64,000 bases of DNA. Source: Dasania marina DSM 21967 (GTDB lineage Bacteria; Pseudomonadota; Gammaproteobacteria; Pseudomonadales; Dasaniaceae). The translations under genes were made by a program, and so were the position numbers. The DNA is taken from the NCBI RefSeq assembly GCF_000373485.1, contig NZ_KB891585.1, forward strand, positions 421,860 through 485,859, in the 5' to 3' direction. Shown here one piece after another: positions 1 to 8,495 of this stretch. The notes beneath the pieces are model-generated. The model was not told the DNA's origin. It searched no databases and saw only the letters and a program-made list of their open reading frames with translations. Position 1 is the first letter of the stretch; each line of letters starts with the position of its first letter.

Positions 1-487
<487 letters not shown>

Positions 488-636
488 TCAGTGCTGCACC
501 ACACTAGCGATAAGCTCAGCATGTTTATCCGTTGAAAGTACTTGTATTTTTATACGTATGCGGCGCAACTTGAAGGCACCTTTCAGTAATAAAATTGGAC
601 TTTCCGTGGATATTTACGCTTTAGCTCAAACGCCAG

Positions 637-1647
637 CTAACACTGTAAACGACTAAACACTTTGCGGGCATTGCCCTCAAATATCTTGACTCTATCCTCG
701 TCACTCAAGCGAGTATTACCATCGATATAACGTTTGGTGTCGTCAAAATAATGGCCGGTTTCTGGGTCTATGCCGCGCACGGCACCTATCATCTCTGAGG
801 CAAATAAAATATTGTCTACGGGGATAATATCTAGCAATAAATCGATGCCTCGTTGGTGATAAACACAGGTATCGAAAAACACATTATTAAGCATGCGCTC
901 CTTCAAATCCCCCAGGCCTTTATCTTGTGCAATACCACGGAAGCGACCCCAGTGATAAGGCACTGCCCCGCCACCGTGAGGAATAATAAGCTTCAAGGTG
1001 GGGAAGTCTTTGAATACATCAGAAAACATCAGTTGATCAAAGGCGGTAGTATCCGCGCCTAGGTAGTGCGAGCCAGTGGTAGTAAAACAATCATTACAGG
1101 CGGCGCTAACATGAATCATGGCGGGCACATCTAGCTCTACCATTTTTTCATAGAACGGATACCAGGATTTATCCGCCAATGAAGCATCTTGCCAATAACC
1201 GCCAGTGGTATCGGGGTTTAAGTTGCAGCCGATAAAGCCCATTTCCAACACGCAACGTTCTAACTCGGCAATAGATTTAGAGGGATCAACCCCCGGTGAT
1301 TGCGGCAACTGCGCTACCGGCGCAAAGTTTTGTGGAAATAATTCGCACACACGTTTAATTAAATCATTTTGTTGCTCAGTCCAAAAACGGCTGGTGTGCT
1401 CATTGCCCACATGGTGTCCCATCCAGCTGGCCCGTGGCGAAAAAATAGTTAAGTCGGTACCGCGCTCTTGCTGTAGGCGCAGCTGATTACTTTCTATACT
1501 CTCGCGAATTTGGTCATCACTAATGCTGATAATGCCTTTTTCACCGACAAATAAAGGATCTTTAGCCAGAGCCGCTTTTTGTTGGTCTCTATACTCGCCT
1601 ACAGCGGGTGGTGTGGTGGTGTAATGGCCGTGGCAATCTATGATCAT
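637..1647 (-). CDS. ligJ: 4-oxalomesaconate hydratase, LigJ-type amidohydrolase
   Basis: The 336-residue protein belongs to the amidohydrolase family and closely resembles LigJ of Sphingobium, which hydrates 4-oxalomesaconate to 4-carboxy-4-hydroxy-2-oxoadipate (CHA). The HGH metal motif is at residues 6-8, further His-bearing segments follow (MIHVSAACND near 176, IPHGGG near 222), and a Glu in the FASEMIG segment near 282 fits the metal site. An AAAGGTAG Shine-Dalgarno precedes the ATG. It lies between the CHA aldolase gene and pobA, and 405 bp containing an intergenic repeat separate it from the aldolase. Pseudomonas putida uses an unrelated hydratase (GalB) for the same step, so this operon uses the Sphingobium/Comamonas solution. 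Confidence 0.9.
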   Translation of the reverse strand: MIIDCHGHYTTTPPAVGEYRDQQKAALAKDPLFVGEKGIISISDDQIRESIESNQLRLQQERGTDLTIFSPRASWMGHHVGNEHTSRFWTEQQNDLIKRVCELFPQNFAPVAQLPQSPGVDPSKSIAELERCVLEMGFIGCNLNPDTTGGYWQDASLADKSWYPFYEKMVELDVPAMIHVSAACNDCFTTTGSHYLGADTTAFDQLMFSDVFKDFPTLKLIIPHGGGAVPYHWGRFRGIAQDKGLGDLKERMLNNVFFDTCVYHQRGIDLLLDIIPVDNILFASEMIGAVRGIDPETGHYFDDTKRYIDGNTRLSDEDRVKIFEGNARKVFSRLQC

Positions 1648-2052
1648 TGATACTACCTTTTAAGCTTCTGATAATTCAGATGTTTTTTTTGTGTCTTTTA
1701 AGCCAGCTAACTTTATTGGCTTTTAATTTAATCTTTGCATTTGTTTCGCCCTGCTGGGCTAGTTACTTCTTTTGCGTGCACAAAAGAAGTAACCAAGAAA
1801 AGTGCACCCTAGTCCATCGTCGGCTACGCCGATGCCCTCCGCTACTCAGCCAATTTCGGCCGCTGCGGAACTCACGATAAAACGATAATCAATCGTTTTA
1901 TCGCTCAAACAGTCCTCGCTGCTTCGCTCCGCAATTGGCCTCCGTTTCTCGGCGACTCCCAAGGGACTATGGGCGCTCCGTAGCTTATCTCTGTCATGCC
2001 GGACTTGATCCGGCATCCATTACTAACCATTGAAAGTAACAATACTTAACGC
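1648..2052. repeat. 405-bp intergenic region with long dyads and a palindromic repeat
   Basis: This non-coding stretch separates ligJ from the aldolase gene inside the catabolic operon. It holds a perfect 13-bp inverted repeat (1762-1774 with 1781-1793, 6-nt loop) and a perfect 12-bp inverted repeat (1875-1886 with 1892-1903, 5-nt loop). A GC-rich run follows, and then a GTCATGCC...GGCATCC palindrome at 1993-2019. The first ~230 bp look like a class of dispersed intergenic repeat I recall from other gammaproteobacterial genomes, often annotated as spurious small proteins. I see no credible gene. The hairpins could attenuate or process the operon transcript, which is inference. Confidence 0.6.
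1993..2019. repeat. Palindromic GTCATGCCGGACTTGATCC-type repeat
   Basis: A stem of GCCGGA and TCCGGC encloses CTTGA. A near-identical copy in reverse orientation lies at 46803-46829 and a diverged half-copy at 11116-11136. This is a dispersed intergenic palindrome family with no coding content. Confidence 0.7.
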
Positions 2053-2751
2053 TTAGGCTTCTAACTCAGCCAAAGTCTCTACATACTCAAAACCACACTC
2101 AGCTAAACGCGGGCGCATATTGTATAAATCTATACCCAGCACACCCGAAGCTAGCTTTAGGCGCTTTTCTTCTTCTAAATTTTCTCTGGCGACACCAGCA
2201 TCTAATACTTGCTTAGCCTGTTTACGTGGCACCACCACTACGCCGTCATCATCTGCAACTACCACATCACCGGGGTTAATTAATTGGCCAGCACACACAA
2301 CCGGCACATTAACGGCACCCAAGGTATTTTTTACTGTGCCTTTGGATGAAATGGCACGCGACCAAACGGGAAAATCCATCTCTTCTAAATCGCGTACATC
2401 GCGACAACCGGCATCGATAATTAAACCCCTAACACCGCGCGCTTTGGCAGAGGTTGCCAGCAAATCGCCAAACATGCCGTCTGTGTTATCGGTGGTACAA
2501 GCCACCACTAAGATATCACCGGGCTGGCATAATTCTATCGCCACATGAATCATCCAGTTATCGCCGGGCTGCGCCATCACGGTGACCGCGTTGCCGCCTA
2601 TGCGCGCACCTTTATAAATAGGGCGTATATACGGCTTTAGTAATCCTGTACGGCCCAGTGCTTCGTGCACTGTGGCCACGCCCAACTCACCCATGGCCGA
2701 TACGACTTCGATATCGGCGCGTTCAATATTGCGTACGGCAACAGTTTTCAT
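2053..2751 (-). CDS. galC: 4-carboxy-4-hydroxy-2-oxoadipate aldolase (CHA aldolase)
   Basis: The 232-residue protein belongs to the RraA-like class II aldolase family. It cleaves CHA to pyruvate and oxaloacetate, the last step of the protocatechuate 4,5-cleavage and gallate pathways, and members also decarboxylate oxaloacetate. The GDLL segment (95-98) and GCRD (115-118, with the family's Arg-Asp pair) form the divalent-metal and substrate site. The length is typical. The ATG at 2751 is preceded by CAGGA. The PDC hydrolase gene ends 21 bp upstream, so the two are surely cotranscribed. Equivalent names are ligK (Sphingobium) and galC (Pseudomonas). Confidence 0.92.
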   Translation of the reverse strand: MKTVAVRNIERADIEVVSAMGELGVATVHEALGRTGLLKPYIRPIYKGARIGGNAVTVMAQPGDNWMIHVAIELCQPGDILVVACTTDNTDGMFGDLLATSAKARGVRGLIIDAGCRDVRDLEEMDFPVWSRAISSKGTVKNTLGAVNVPVVCAGQLINPGDVVVADDDGVVVVPRKQAKQVLDAGVARENLEEEKRLKLASGVLGIDLYNMRPRLAECGFEYVETLAELEA

Positions 2752-2772
2752 AGCTGGATTCCTGAAATATTG

Positions 2773-3642
2773 TTAATCGTTAAATTCATAAAGTCGCGCA
2801 GGGTTATCTACCAGCAGCTTTTGTTGCAGTTCTGCGGTAGGCGCAATTAGGGGGATGGTATCAACCAAGGCACCATCATCCGGCATATGCGATTTCATAT
2901 TAGGGTGCGGCCAATCGGTGCCCCATAAAACTTGATCGGGAAATTGCTCTACCAAATGGCGGGCATAGGGAATCGCATCGTGATAAGGAGGAGCTTGCTG
3001 GCTTAGCCTTTCTAGGCAGCCTACTTTTATCCACGTATTGGGACGGTTACGCACCATCTCACAAATACGCATAAAGTCGGGGTGATCCAGGCCTTTACTA
3101 ACATCGGGCCTACCCATGTGGTCTATAGCGATGGGCGTAGGCAGCTGCATTAATAACGACTCTATATCGGCAAATTCCTGTGACTCAAAATAGACGATAA
3201 TATGCCAGCCAAAAGGCGCAATTAGCTCAGCGAGTTTGCGGTAATAAGCCTCAGGCTTAATATCCACTAAGCGTTTTACAAAATTAAAACGTATGCCGCG
3301 CACACCCACGTCATGTAAACGCTGCACCTCAGCTACGGTTAAATCATCACCCACCACCGCCACACCGCGGTAACGCCCCTCGCCAGCTTCTAACATGTCA
3401 ACCATGGCACTGTTGTCGGTGCCGTGGCAGCTGGCTTGCACTAATACACTGCGCTCAAAACCTAAGTGCTTATGTAAGGAAAATAATTGCTCTTTAGGGG
3501 CATCTACAGGGGTGTACTTACGCTCCGCTGCATAAGGGAACTGCGCCGCCGGGCCAAATACATGGCAGTGAGCATCACAGGCCTTGGCCGGCAATATAAA
3601 ATTCGGCTTTTTCGGCTTGGGACATACAGGTAAAAAAGACAT
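2773..3642 (-). CDS. ligI: 2-pyrone-4,6-dicarboxylate hydrolase (PDC hydrolase)
   Basis: The 289-residue amidohydrolase opens the lactone of 2-pyrone-4,6-dicarboxylate to give 4-oxalomesaconate. The metal-type HxH motif DAHCHVFG places His25 and His27 near the N-terminus. RGIRFNFVKR, IDHMGRPDV and the C-terminal WGTDWPHPN block with its catalytic Asp are all hallmarks of LigI. PDC hydrolase shows that this pathway passes through the pyrone, so a CHMS dehydrogenase (LigC) should exist elsewhere. It lies 39 bp downstream of galD and 21 bp upstream of galC. Confidence 0.93.
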   Translation of the reverse strand: MSFLPVCPKPKKPNFILPAKACDAHCHVFGPAAQFPYAAERKYTPVDAPKEQLFSLHKHLGFERSVLVQASCHGTDNSAMVDMLEAGEGRYRGVAVVGDDLTVAEVQRLHDVGVRGIRFNFVKRLVDIKPEAYYRKLAELIAPFGWHIIVYFESQEFADIESLLMQLPTPIAIDHMGRPDVSKGLDHPDFMRICEMVRNRPNTWIKVGCLERLSQQAPPYHDAIPYARHLVEQFPDQVLWGTDWPHPNMKSHMPDDGALVDTIPLIAPTAELQQKLLVDNPARLYEFND

Positions 3643-3681
3643 AGTAATTATTACTCTCTTGCCATCAATTCAATTAATAAC

Positions 3682-4758
3682 TTAACAAGCTTCGTCTATA
3701 TATAATTCGCCGCGGCTGAGCAAGCGCGCGGTGCGCAACAAGCCAGCCTGTTTTACGCGGGGCAGCTCAGCACTGTAATCAATCGCCAAACTCACCGAAA
3801 ATTCGCCGCTGGGGTGCTCTACCGATAACTTCAACGGATTACCCTCCCCTAACTGCGCGACATTTTGCGCCACTGAGCCGGGTAAGATACAGGCCGTGGC
3901 TACCGACACCGCACCTAACACACCCACTGCATCGTGACACTGATAAGGAATAAACGTACGGGTGTTAATGGCCCCGCCATGGCTGGGTGCAGAGATCATG
4001 CACATCTTGGGTACTGCCGCGCCATCCACATCCCCTAAATTCATCTTGGGGCCTATCTGTAAGCGTATCTTTTGCAGACGCGCTTTTAACGCCTCATTGC
4101 CATTAAGCTGCTCTGGCGTTTCGTAGCCACTGATACCTAAATCTGCCGCTCGCATCACCACCACTGGCATGCCATTATCGACGCAGGTCATTTCTATACC
4201 ATCCACCACGTCTACCACATTGCCAGTGGGTAATAAGCTACCGCAGGCTGAGCCCGCCACATCGTCATAATTGCATATAACTGGCGCTGACGTTCCCGGC
4301 ACGCCATCGATGTGGGCATCACCGCAATAGGTCATTGCGCCCTGCGGGGTTTGCAAGACTAGTTCGCAAACCTTGCCGCTATTAACCATGTGCACACGCA
4401 CGCGGGTTTCCGCGCTGGATACAGGCACTAAGCCAGCCTCTATCGCAAATGGCCCTACCCCCGCTAAAATATTGCCGCAATTGGGTGTGGTATCGACGCG
4501 ATTTTCACCCACCACCACTTGCACAAACAAGTAATCAATATCGGCATCATCACGGGTAGACAAGCTCACTATCGCCGCCTTGCTAGTCAGCGGGTTGCCG
4601 CCACCCAAGCCGTCGATTTGACGCCCATCACGGCCCAGTGCCGACAACAATAGTTGATTGCGGGTCGCCTCATCGGCCGGCAAATCGCCGGCTAGAAAAT
4701 ACAGGCCTTTAGAGCTGCCGCCACGAAATTGCATATAGGGTATCGCGCGCTGCGACAT
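3682..4758 (-). CDS. galD: 4-oxalomesaconate tautomerase, PrpF family
   Basis: The 358-residue protein has the two-lobed diaminopimelate-epimerase-like PrpF fold. GalD (P. putida) and LigU (Sphingobium) interconvert tautomers or isomers of 4-oxalomesaconate so that the hydratase can act. Visible family blocks are MQFRGGSSKGLYF near residue 9, GGGNPLTSKAA near 53 and TTPNCGNILAGVG near 89, which carries a conserved Cys. Gene position separates it from 2-methylaconitate isomerase PrpF: it heads an operon with ligI, galC and ligJ and has no prp neighbours. As the first gene of the operon, it is divergent from the double-HTH LysR gene. Confidence 0.87.
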   Translation of the reverse strand: MSQRAIPYMQFRGGSSKGLYFLAGDLPADEATRNQLLLSALGRDGRQIDGLGGGNPLTSKAAIVSLSTRDDADIDYLFVQVVVGENRVDTTPNCGNILAGVGPFAIEAGLVPVSSAETRVRVHMVNSGKVCELVLQTPQGAMTYCGDAHIDGVPGTSAPVICNYDDVAGSACGSLLPTGNVVDVVDGIEMTCVDNGMPVVVMRAADLGISGYETPEQLNGNEALKARLQKIRLQIGPKMNLGDVDGAAVPKMCMISAPSHGGAINTRTFIPYQCHDAVGVLGAVSVATACILPGSVAQNVAQLGEGNPLKLSVEHPSGEFSVSLAIDYSAELPRVKQAGLLRTARLLSRGELYIDEAC

Positions 4759-5057
4759 AAGCTGCTTACTCCGGCTATAGGTCTATTGTTTTTAACGTAG
4801 TTCCGATTATGGTTTATCGCCTCACTAAATAGCTAATGCCTTTTAATTGCTAAGCCATGCAAAAAAGTATTTAGCACCATGAAAAAAGTTTGCCAATTGA
4901 ATAAAGCTAACGTTTTCTCATCGCATGAAATATAAAATAACCCTTTATTACAATAGCTTACAAAATAATGACTAGCATAAAATTATTGAGTGGTACAACT
5001 TTTTTATACTATATATACTGAATTACATTTATTTTTCATGTAGTGGGTAGCAGCGCC
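4759..5057. promoter_or_regulatory. Divergent galD / LysR control region
   Basis: About 300 bp of AT-rich DNA lies between the divergent galD operon and the LysR gene. It contains a 36-bp element at 4835-4870 shared with the region at 8192-8227, and three copies of AAAAAAGT: 4861-4868 and 4882-4889 on plus, 4998-5005 on minus. An AT-rich TATACTATATATACT stretch near 5006 could hold a -10 element. Promoters are not resolved. A role in LysR- or AraC-dependent control is inferred from position. Confidence 0.6.
4835..4870 (+). promoter_or_regulatory. 36-bp conserved element, copy A
   Basis: This reads on the plus strand and matches the minus strand of 8192-8227 at 35 of 36 positions. It contains TTGC-N8-GCAA followed by an A-tract and GTAT. 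It lies 77-112 bp upstream of galD and about 190 bp upstream of the LysR start, where an operator would be expected. Confidence 0.65.
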
Positions 5058-6314
5058 ATGAGCAAAAAACCGATGGGTAACAGCCAAAGCCTGGGCATAC
5101 CAAACCTTAGCTTACGCCACTTAAAAGCGGTAATGTATGTTGCCCAGTATAAGAACCTCACTCGTGCAGCGAATAAACTTAACCGCTCACAAACCGCAAT
5201 CACCAAAGCTATTAGCGATCTTGAGTCCAACCTAGGGGTGCAATTATTTGATCGCTCTTCTACCGGCATGTTACCTACCGTTTACGGCGACGCCCTAGCA
5301 AAACGCGTGATACAGGCCAACGCCGAATTTGAAGCCGCCGGTGCACAGTATGTAGAATACAATAAGACCCGTAGCAGCTATCAAAATATTCCTATATTCA
5401 CTATGGATGTTAGCTATAAACGCCTAGCCGCTTTTATTGCCTTACACGATTGCAAAGAAGTGTCTGCCGCAGCCCAGCAGCTGGGTGTCACCCGCGCCGC
5501 TATTTATAACTCGGTACGGCAATTAGAAGAACTGTTAGACCTATGTCTATTTGAGCGCGAACCCAATGGCGTCACCAATACCGCCTTTTGTACCGTGCTG
5601 GCGCGCCACGTTAAGCTCGCCTTCGCGCAAATTCGCCACGCCATAGATGACATCGCCAATGTTAATGGCGTCACTAGAGGGAAAGTGGTGGTTGGCACCC
5701 TACCCTATACCCGAACCATCTTAACGCCGCGCGCTATAAACCACTTACTGGCAGAGCAACCGCAGTTAGACATAGCCACCGCAGAAGGCCCCTACTCCAC
5801 GCTGGAGGCGGCACTACGCTGCGGAGACTTGGATTTTATTGTCGGCGCGATACGCCCCACGCAAAGTGATAGCAGCTTAAAAACAGAGCAACTATTAGAA
5901 GATAGACTGGCCTTAATCGTACGCAAGGGCCACCCTTTAGAAAGCAAACAAAACCTCAGCCTAAGCGACCTACAACACTATGGCTGGGTGTTACCGGCTA
6001 ACAACACCCCGGCACGCAACTTGTTTGACGATGTATTAAGTCGCCATCAATTAGCACTGCCAGAGCATGCGGTGGAAACCAGCTCGCTCTCAACCGTGCG
6101 CGGCTTACTCTTGGAAAGCGATCGCATCGCCTTATTATCAGAGCATCAAATTTATTACGATAAGCAATACGGCGCACTAATCCCACTAGCGATAGAATTA
6201 ACCGACACCTATAGGCCCATAGGCGTCACCATGCGCGCGCACACCGCCCCCTCGCCTGCGGCGCAGCTGTTTTTAAATAGCTTGCGTATAGTCGCCAAAG
6301 AACTAATTCAATGA
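5058..6314 (+). CDS. LysR-type regulator with two tandem N-terminal HTH domains
   Basis: From the ATG at 5058 the protein is 418 residues, about 100 longer than a usual LysR regulator. A first winged HTH covers about 17-80 (LTRAANKLNRSQTAITKAIS). A second covers about 117-180 (VSAAAQQLGVTRAAIYNSVR), each followed by the typical LFxR wing. A LysR substrate-binding domain runs from about 207 to the end. A GTG at 5043 is an alternative start, and neither has a clear Shine-Dalgarno. Position, divergent from galD, makes it the likely regulator of the catabolic operon, and its effector is probably a pathway intermediate (inference). The duplicated DNA-binding domain is the odd feature. The AraC gene follows after 43 bp. 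Confidence 0.88.
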   Translation: MSKKPMGNSQSLGIPNLSLRHLKAVMYVAQYKNLTRAANKLNRSQTAITKAISDLESNLGVQLFDRSSTGMLPTVYGDALAKRVIQANAEFEAAGAQYVEYNKTRSSYQNIPIFTMDVSYKRLAAFIALHDCKEVSAAAQQLGVTRAAIYNSVRQLEELLDLCLFEREPNGVTNTAFCTVLARHVKLAFAQIRHAIDDIANVNGVTRGKVVVGTLPYTRTILTPRAINHLLAEQPQLDIATAEGPYSTLEAALRCGDLDFIVGAIRPTQSDSSLKTEQLLEDRLALIVRKGHPLESKQNLSLSDLQHYGWVLPANNTPARNLFDDVLSRHQLALPEHAVETSSLSTVRGLLLESDRIALLSEHQIYYDKQYGALIPLAIELTDTYRPIGVTMRAHTAPSPAAQLFLNSLRIVAKELIQ

Positions 6315-6357
6315 TGTTATGTTAGTCATTTACAGTAAGCGGTGAGAGTATATAAAT

Positions 6358-7251
6358 ATGAAAAAAACGCCCACCAACGACAGCATACCGGTATTTAAAC
6401 TCTATGGCGGTGATCATGAATGGCTTACCCCCGACCTATTACATTGCGAGCGCATAGCCGACCGCAGCAAATTACACGCTTGGGAAATCAAACCTCATAG
6501 GCATAGCGATTTACTACAAATTTTCTATATTCAAACCGGTGAAGCTTGCATACAACTAGATGACAGCCAGCACACGCTGACCCCGCCAGTGCTTTTGTTA
6601 GTGGCAGAAATGTGCGTACACGGCTTTAACTTTTCCAGCGACACTGAAGGCTATGTACTGACGCTAGCCTCGCCTTTAGTCAATCAATTACATACACGCT
6701 TAGGCGCACAGCAAAGCCTATTAAAAGAAAGTGCCTATTATGCAGTGGCGCATGAACAAGGCTATTTTGATCACTTATTTGAACAAATAAACCAAGAGTA
6801 CCGTGCTCATCTACCCGGCAGAGAATTACTACTGGACGCGCTGGTAGGCAATATTATTGTTTCCACCAGCCGCATAGCGATTAAAACCTCCGCCCCTGCC
6901 AAAACACAACAAGATAAAGGCTTGGAGCACTACAGCCAGTTTTCTCAATTGCTAGAGCAGCAGTATAAAAGCCATTTATCGATAGAAGCCTACGCCGAAC
7001 AACTCAACATCACCGGCGCACACTTAAATGCCCTATGCCGGCGCATAGCCAAGCAATCGGCCTTACAAATTATTCACGAGCGCTTATTGTTAGAAGCCAA
7101 GCGCAATTTAATTTATACCGCCATGACCATTAGTGAAATTTCCAACGAGCTCGGTTTTTCAGAACCGGCCTATTTTACCCGATTCTTTAAGCGCCACTGC
7201 GATATTTCGCCGAAAAATTTTAGGCAAAAAAGCGGTACTACCACGGTTTAA
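6358..7251 (+). CDS. pobR: AraC-family regulator, PobR/PobC-like
   Basis: The 297-residue protein has an N-terminal cupin-type ligand domain (IPVFKLYGG, then WEIKPHRHSDLLQIFYIQTGEA near 42-63) and a C-terminal AraC double HTH at about 200-290. The HTH includes LSIEAYAEQLNITGAHLNALCRR-type and ISEISNELGFSEPAYFTRFFKR-type segments. The N-terminal wording closely matches the AraC-type activators of pobA in pseudomonads and Azotobacter, which respond to 4-hydroxybenzoate. The presence of pobA 6 kb away supports this. GGTGAG lies about 12 nt before the ATG. It is probably cotranscribed with the LysR gene. The symbol follows family resemblance only. Confidence 0.78.
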   Translation: MKKTPTNDSIPVFKLYGGDHEWLTPDLLHCERIADRSKLHAWEIKPHRHSDLLQIFYIQTGEACIQLDDSQHTLTPPVLLLVAEMCVHGFNFSSDTEGYVLTLASPLVNQLHTRLGAQQSLLKESAYYAVAHEQGYFDHLFEQINQEYRAHLPGRELLLDALVGNIIVSTSRIAIKTSAPAKTQQDKGLEHYSQFSQLLEQQYKSHLSIEAYAEQLNITGAHLNALCRRIAKQSALQIIHERLLLEAKRNLIYTAMTISEISNELGFSEPAYFTRFFKRHCDISPKNFRQKSGTTTV

Positions 7252-7256
7252 AAAAC

Positions 7257-8063
7257 TTAATTAATTACGCTGTTGGGTATAGCAGGAATGCCCTGCGCCA
7301 AGACTTGCTGCAAACTCTCTACGGTGGCATGCGTCATTACTGGGTCTAGCGCCAGTGTTTGTAATAAAGCTTCGGTGCACTGCATTTCATGCAGGCGTCT
7401 TTTGGCATGGGTATTTGTGCCCGCCACCAAACGGGTAATTAAGGCCGCATCTGCCGTTGCTAATTCAGTGGTAATATTACCCCACAACCATTCACTACAG
7501 CCCGCAGCTTCAGCAGCACGCATGGCCTCTATAATGACCGCGGCCAAACCTTTCATCATCACACTGCGCAAAAGTTTGCGCTGGGCTGCGGCTCCCGCTT
7601 CGCCTGCCACCACCTCTACCGGCATGGCAAATTCAGCAAATATTGACGCAAAGGATCGCGCCCCTGTGCCGGCAACCATCACCGGCGTGCGTATACCCTT
7701 GCCTGGCACTATAGACATTAACGCCACATCAACAAAATGTAATTGTCGACTAGCAGCACGCGCTGCCAGCTGTTGTTTTATGGCAACGGAGTTAGTCGAA
7801 AAGTCGGCATAAATAGCCCCCGTAGGTATGGCCTCCAAAGCTTGCTCCATAGCTGTTAGCGCATCATCGCCTGCGGTAAGAGCAATGACCAAATCGCTAG
7901 TAGCTACCGCCTCATGAGGGGTATTAGCGCGAATAACCCCAGCCGGCGTTGCGACGTTGGCGGGATCAAATGCCGTCACCTGTACCTTTGCGTCCACTAA
8001 GTCCTTAGCCATTAATGCCCCAGCCTCGCCCAAACCGAACATTGCTACATTGAGTGCGCTCAC
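7257..8063 (-). CDS. NAD(P)-binding dehydrogenase with DUF1932-type C-terminal domain
   Basis: The 268-residue protein has an N-terminal Rossmann domain of the 6-phosphogluconate/3-hydroxyisobutyrate dehydrogenase superfamily (GLGEAG at 10-15, DFSTNS near 90). Its helical C-terminal half resembles DUF1932 (KLLRSVMMKGLAAVIIEAMRAAEAAG). The start is a GTG at 8063 with AGGCGGG seven bases before it. It converges on the AraC gene with only 5 bp between stops and diverges from the TonB receptor. The shared 36-bp element upstream suggests coregulation with the protocatechuate operon. Its substrate is unknown. It is not a LigC-type (Gfo/Idh) CHMS dehydrogenase by sequence, but an oxidoreductive step on an aromatic or side-chain intermediate is plausible. 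Confidence 0.75.
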   Translation of the reverse strand: MSALNVAMFGLGEAGALMAKDLVDAKVQVTAFDPANVATPAGVIRANTPHEAVATSDLVIALTAGDDALTAMEQALEAIPTGAIYADFSTNSVAIKQQLAARAASRQLHFVDVALMSIVPGKGIRTPVMVAGTGARSFASIFAEFAMPVEVVAGEAGAAAQRKLLRSVMMKGLAAVIIEAMRAAEAAGCSEWLWGNITTELATADAALITRLVAGTNTHAKRRLHEMQCTEALLQTLALDPVMTHATVESLQQVLAQGIPAIPNSVIN

Positions 8064-8495
8064 CTATTACCCGCCTTTACATATAAATAATTGAAACAAG
8101 ATAACAATGAGTTTAGCAAAACTGCAAGCCTTAAGGTCATGGCAATTGCTTGACGGATAATGAAAAAAGCTTGCAGCGCTGTTATGTGGCGATACTTTTT
8201 TGCATGGCTTAGCAATCAAAAGGCATTGGCGGTTTGGACGGAAAGCAAACAATATCACCACAAGGTGACATTTATCGTTAAAAAATATTCTTACTCTCTG
8301 CGCTAAGCATGGGGCAATGGTTAGGAGAATAAACGTTTTTTAGCTGCTTTAAATGTTACTTGATTGAGCGAACGGCTGATCGGTTGCTCTAGTTAAGCGG
8401 TAAATCTCAAAAGGATATACGGCTACTAGAGCTAGCCGATTCTAGCTGTTGGTTAAAAAACAATAACGATAAATAAAGACCCAGAGGACACTCAC
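8064..8495. promoter_or_regulatory. Divergent control region, dehydrogenase / TonB receptor
   Basis: This 432-bp region has no credible gene. It carries copy B of the 36-bp element (8192-8227), AAAAAAGC at 8163-8170, and a short TCACC-N4-GGTGA dyad near 8255. A GCTAAGCATGG segment near 8301 loosely recalls the core of the 36-bp element. A good Shine-Dalgarno (AGAGGA) precedes the receptor ATG. Individual promoters are not resolved. Confidence 0.55.
8192..8227 (-). promoter_or_regulatory. 36-bp conserved element, copy B
   Basis: The minus-strand reading is identical to 4835-4870 except for one A/G difference. It lies about 130 bp upstream of the GTG of the dehydrogenase gene and about 270 bp upstream of the TonB receptor. 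Such conservation in non-coding DNA between two divergent promoter regions of one cluster suggests a protein-binding site. Confidence 0.65.

Noticed and set aside
1647..1880. Short open frame on plus through the repeat between ligJ and galC
   Set aside because: It crosses dyads of a dispersed repeat; such frames are known false genes in this repeat type.
7273..7812. 179-codon open frame on plus, opposite the DUF1932 dehydrogenase
   Set aside because: The minus-strand protein has clear Rossmann motifs and a ribosome site; the plus frame is rich in Ala/Thr/Ser as expected of a shadow and resembles nothing.
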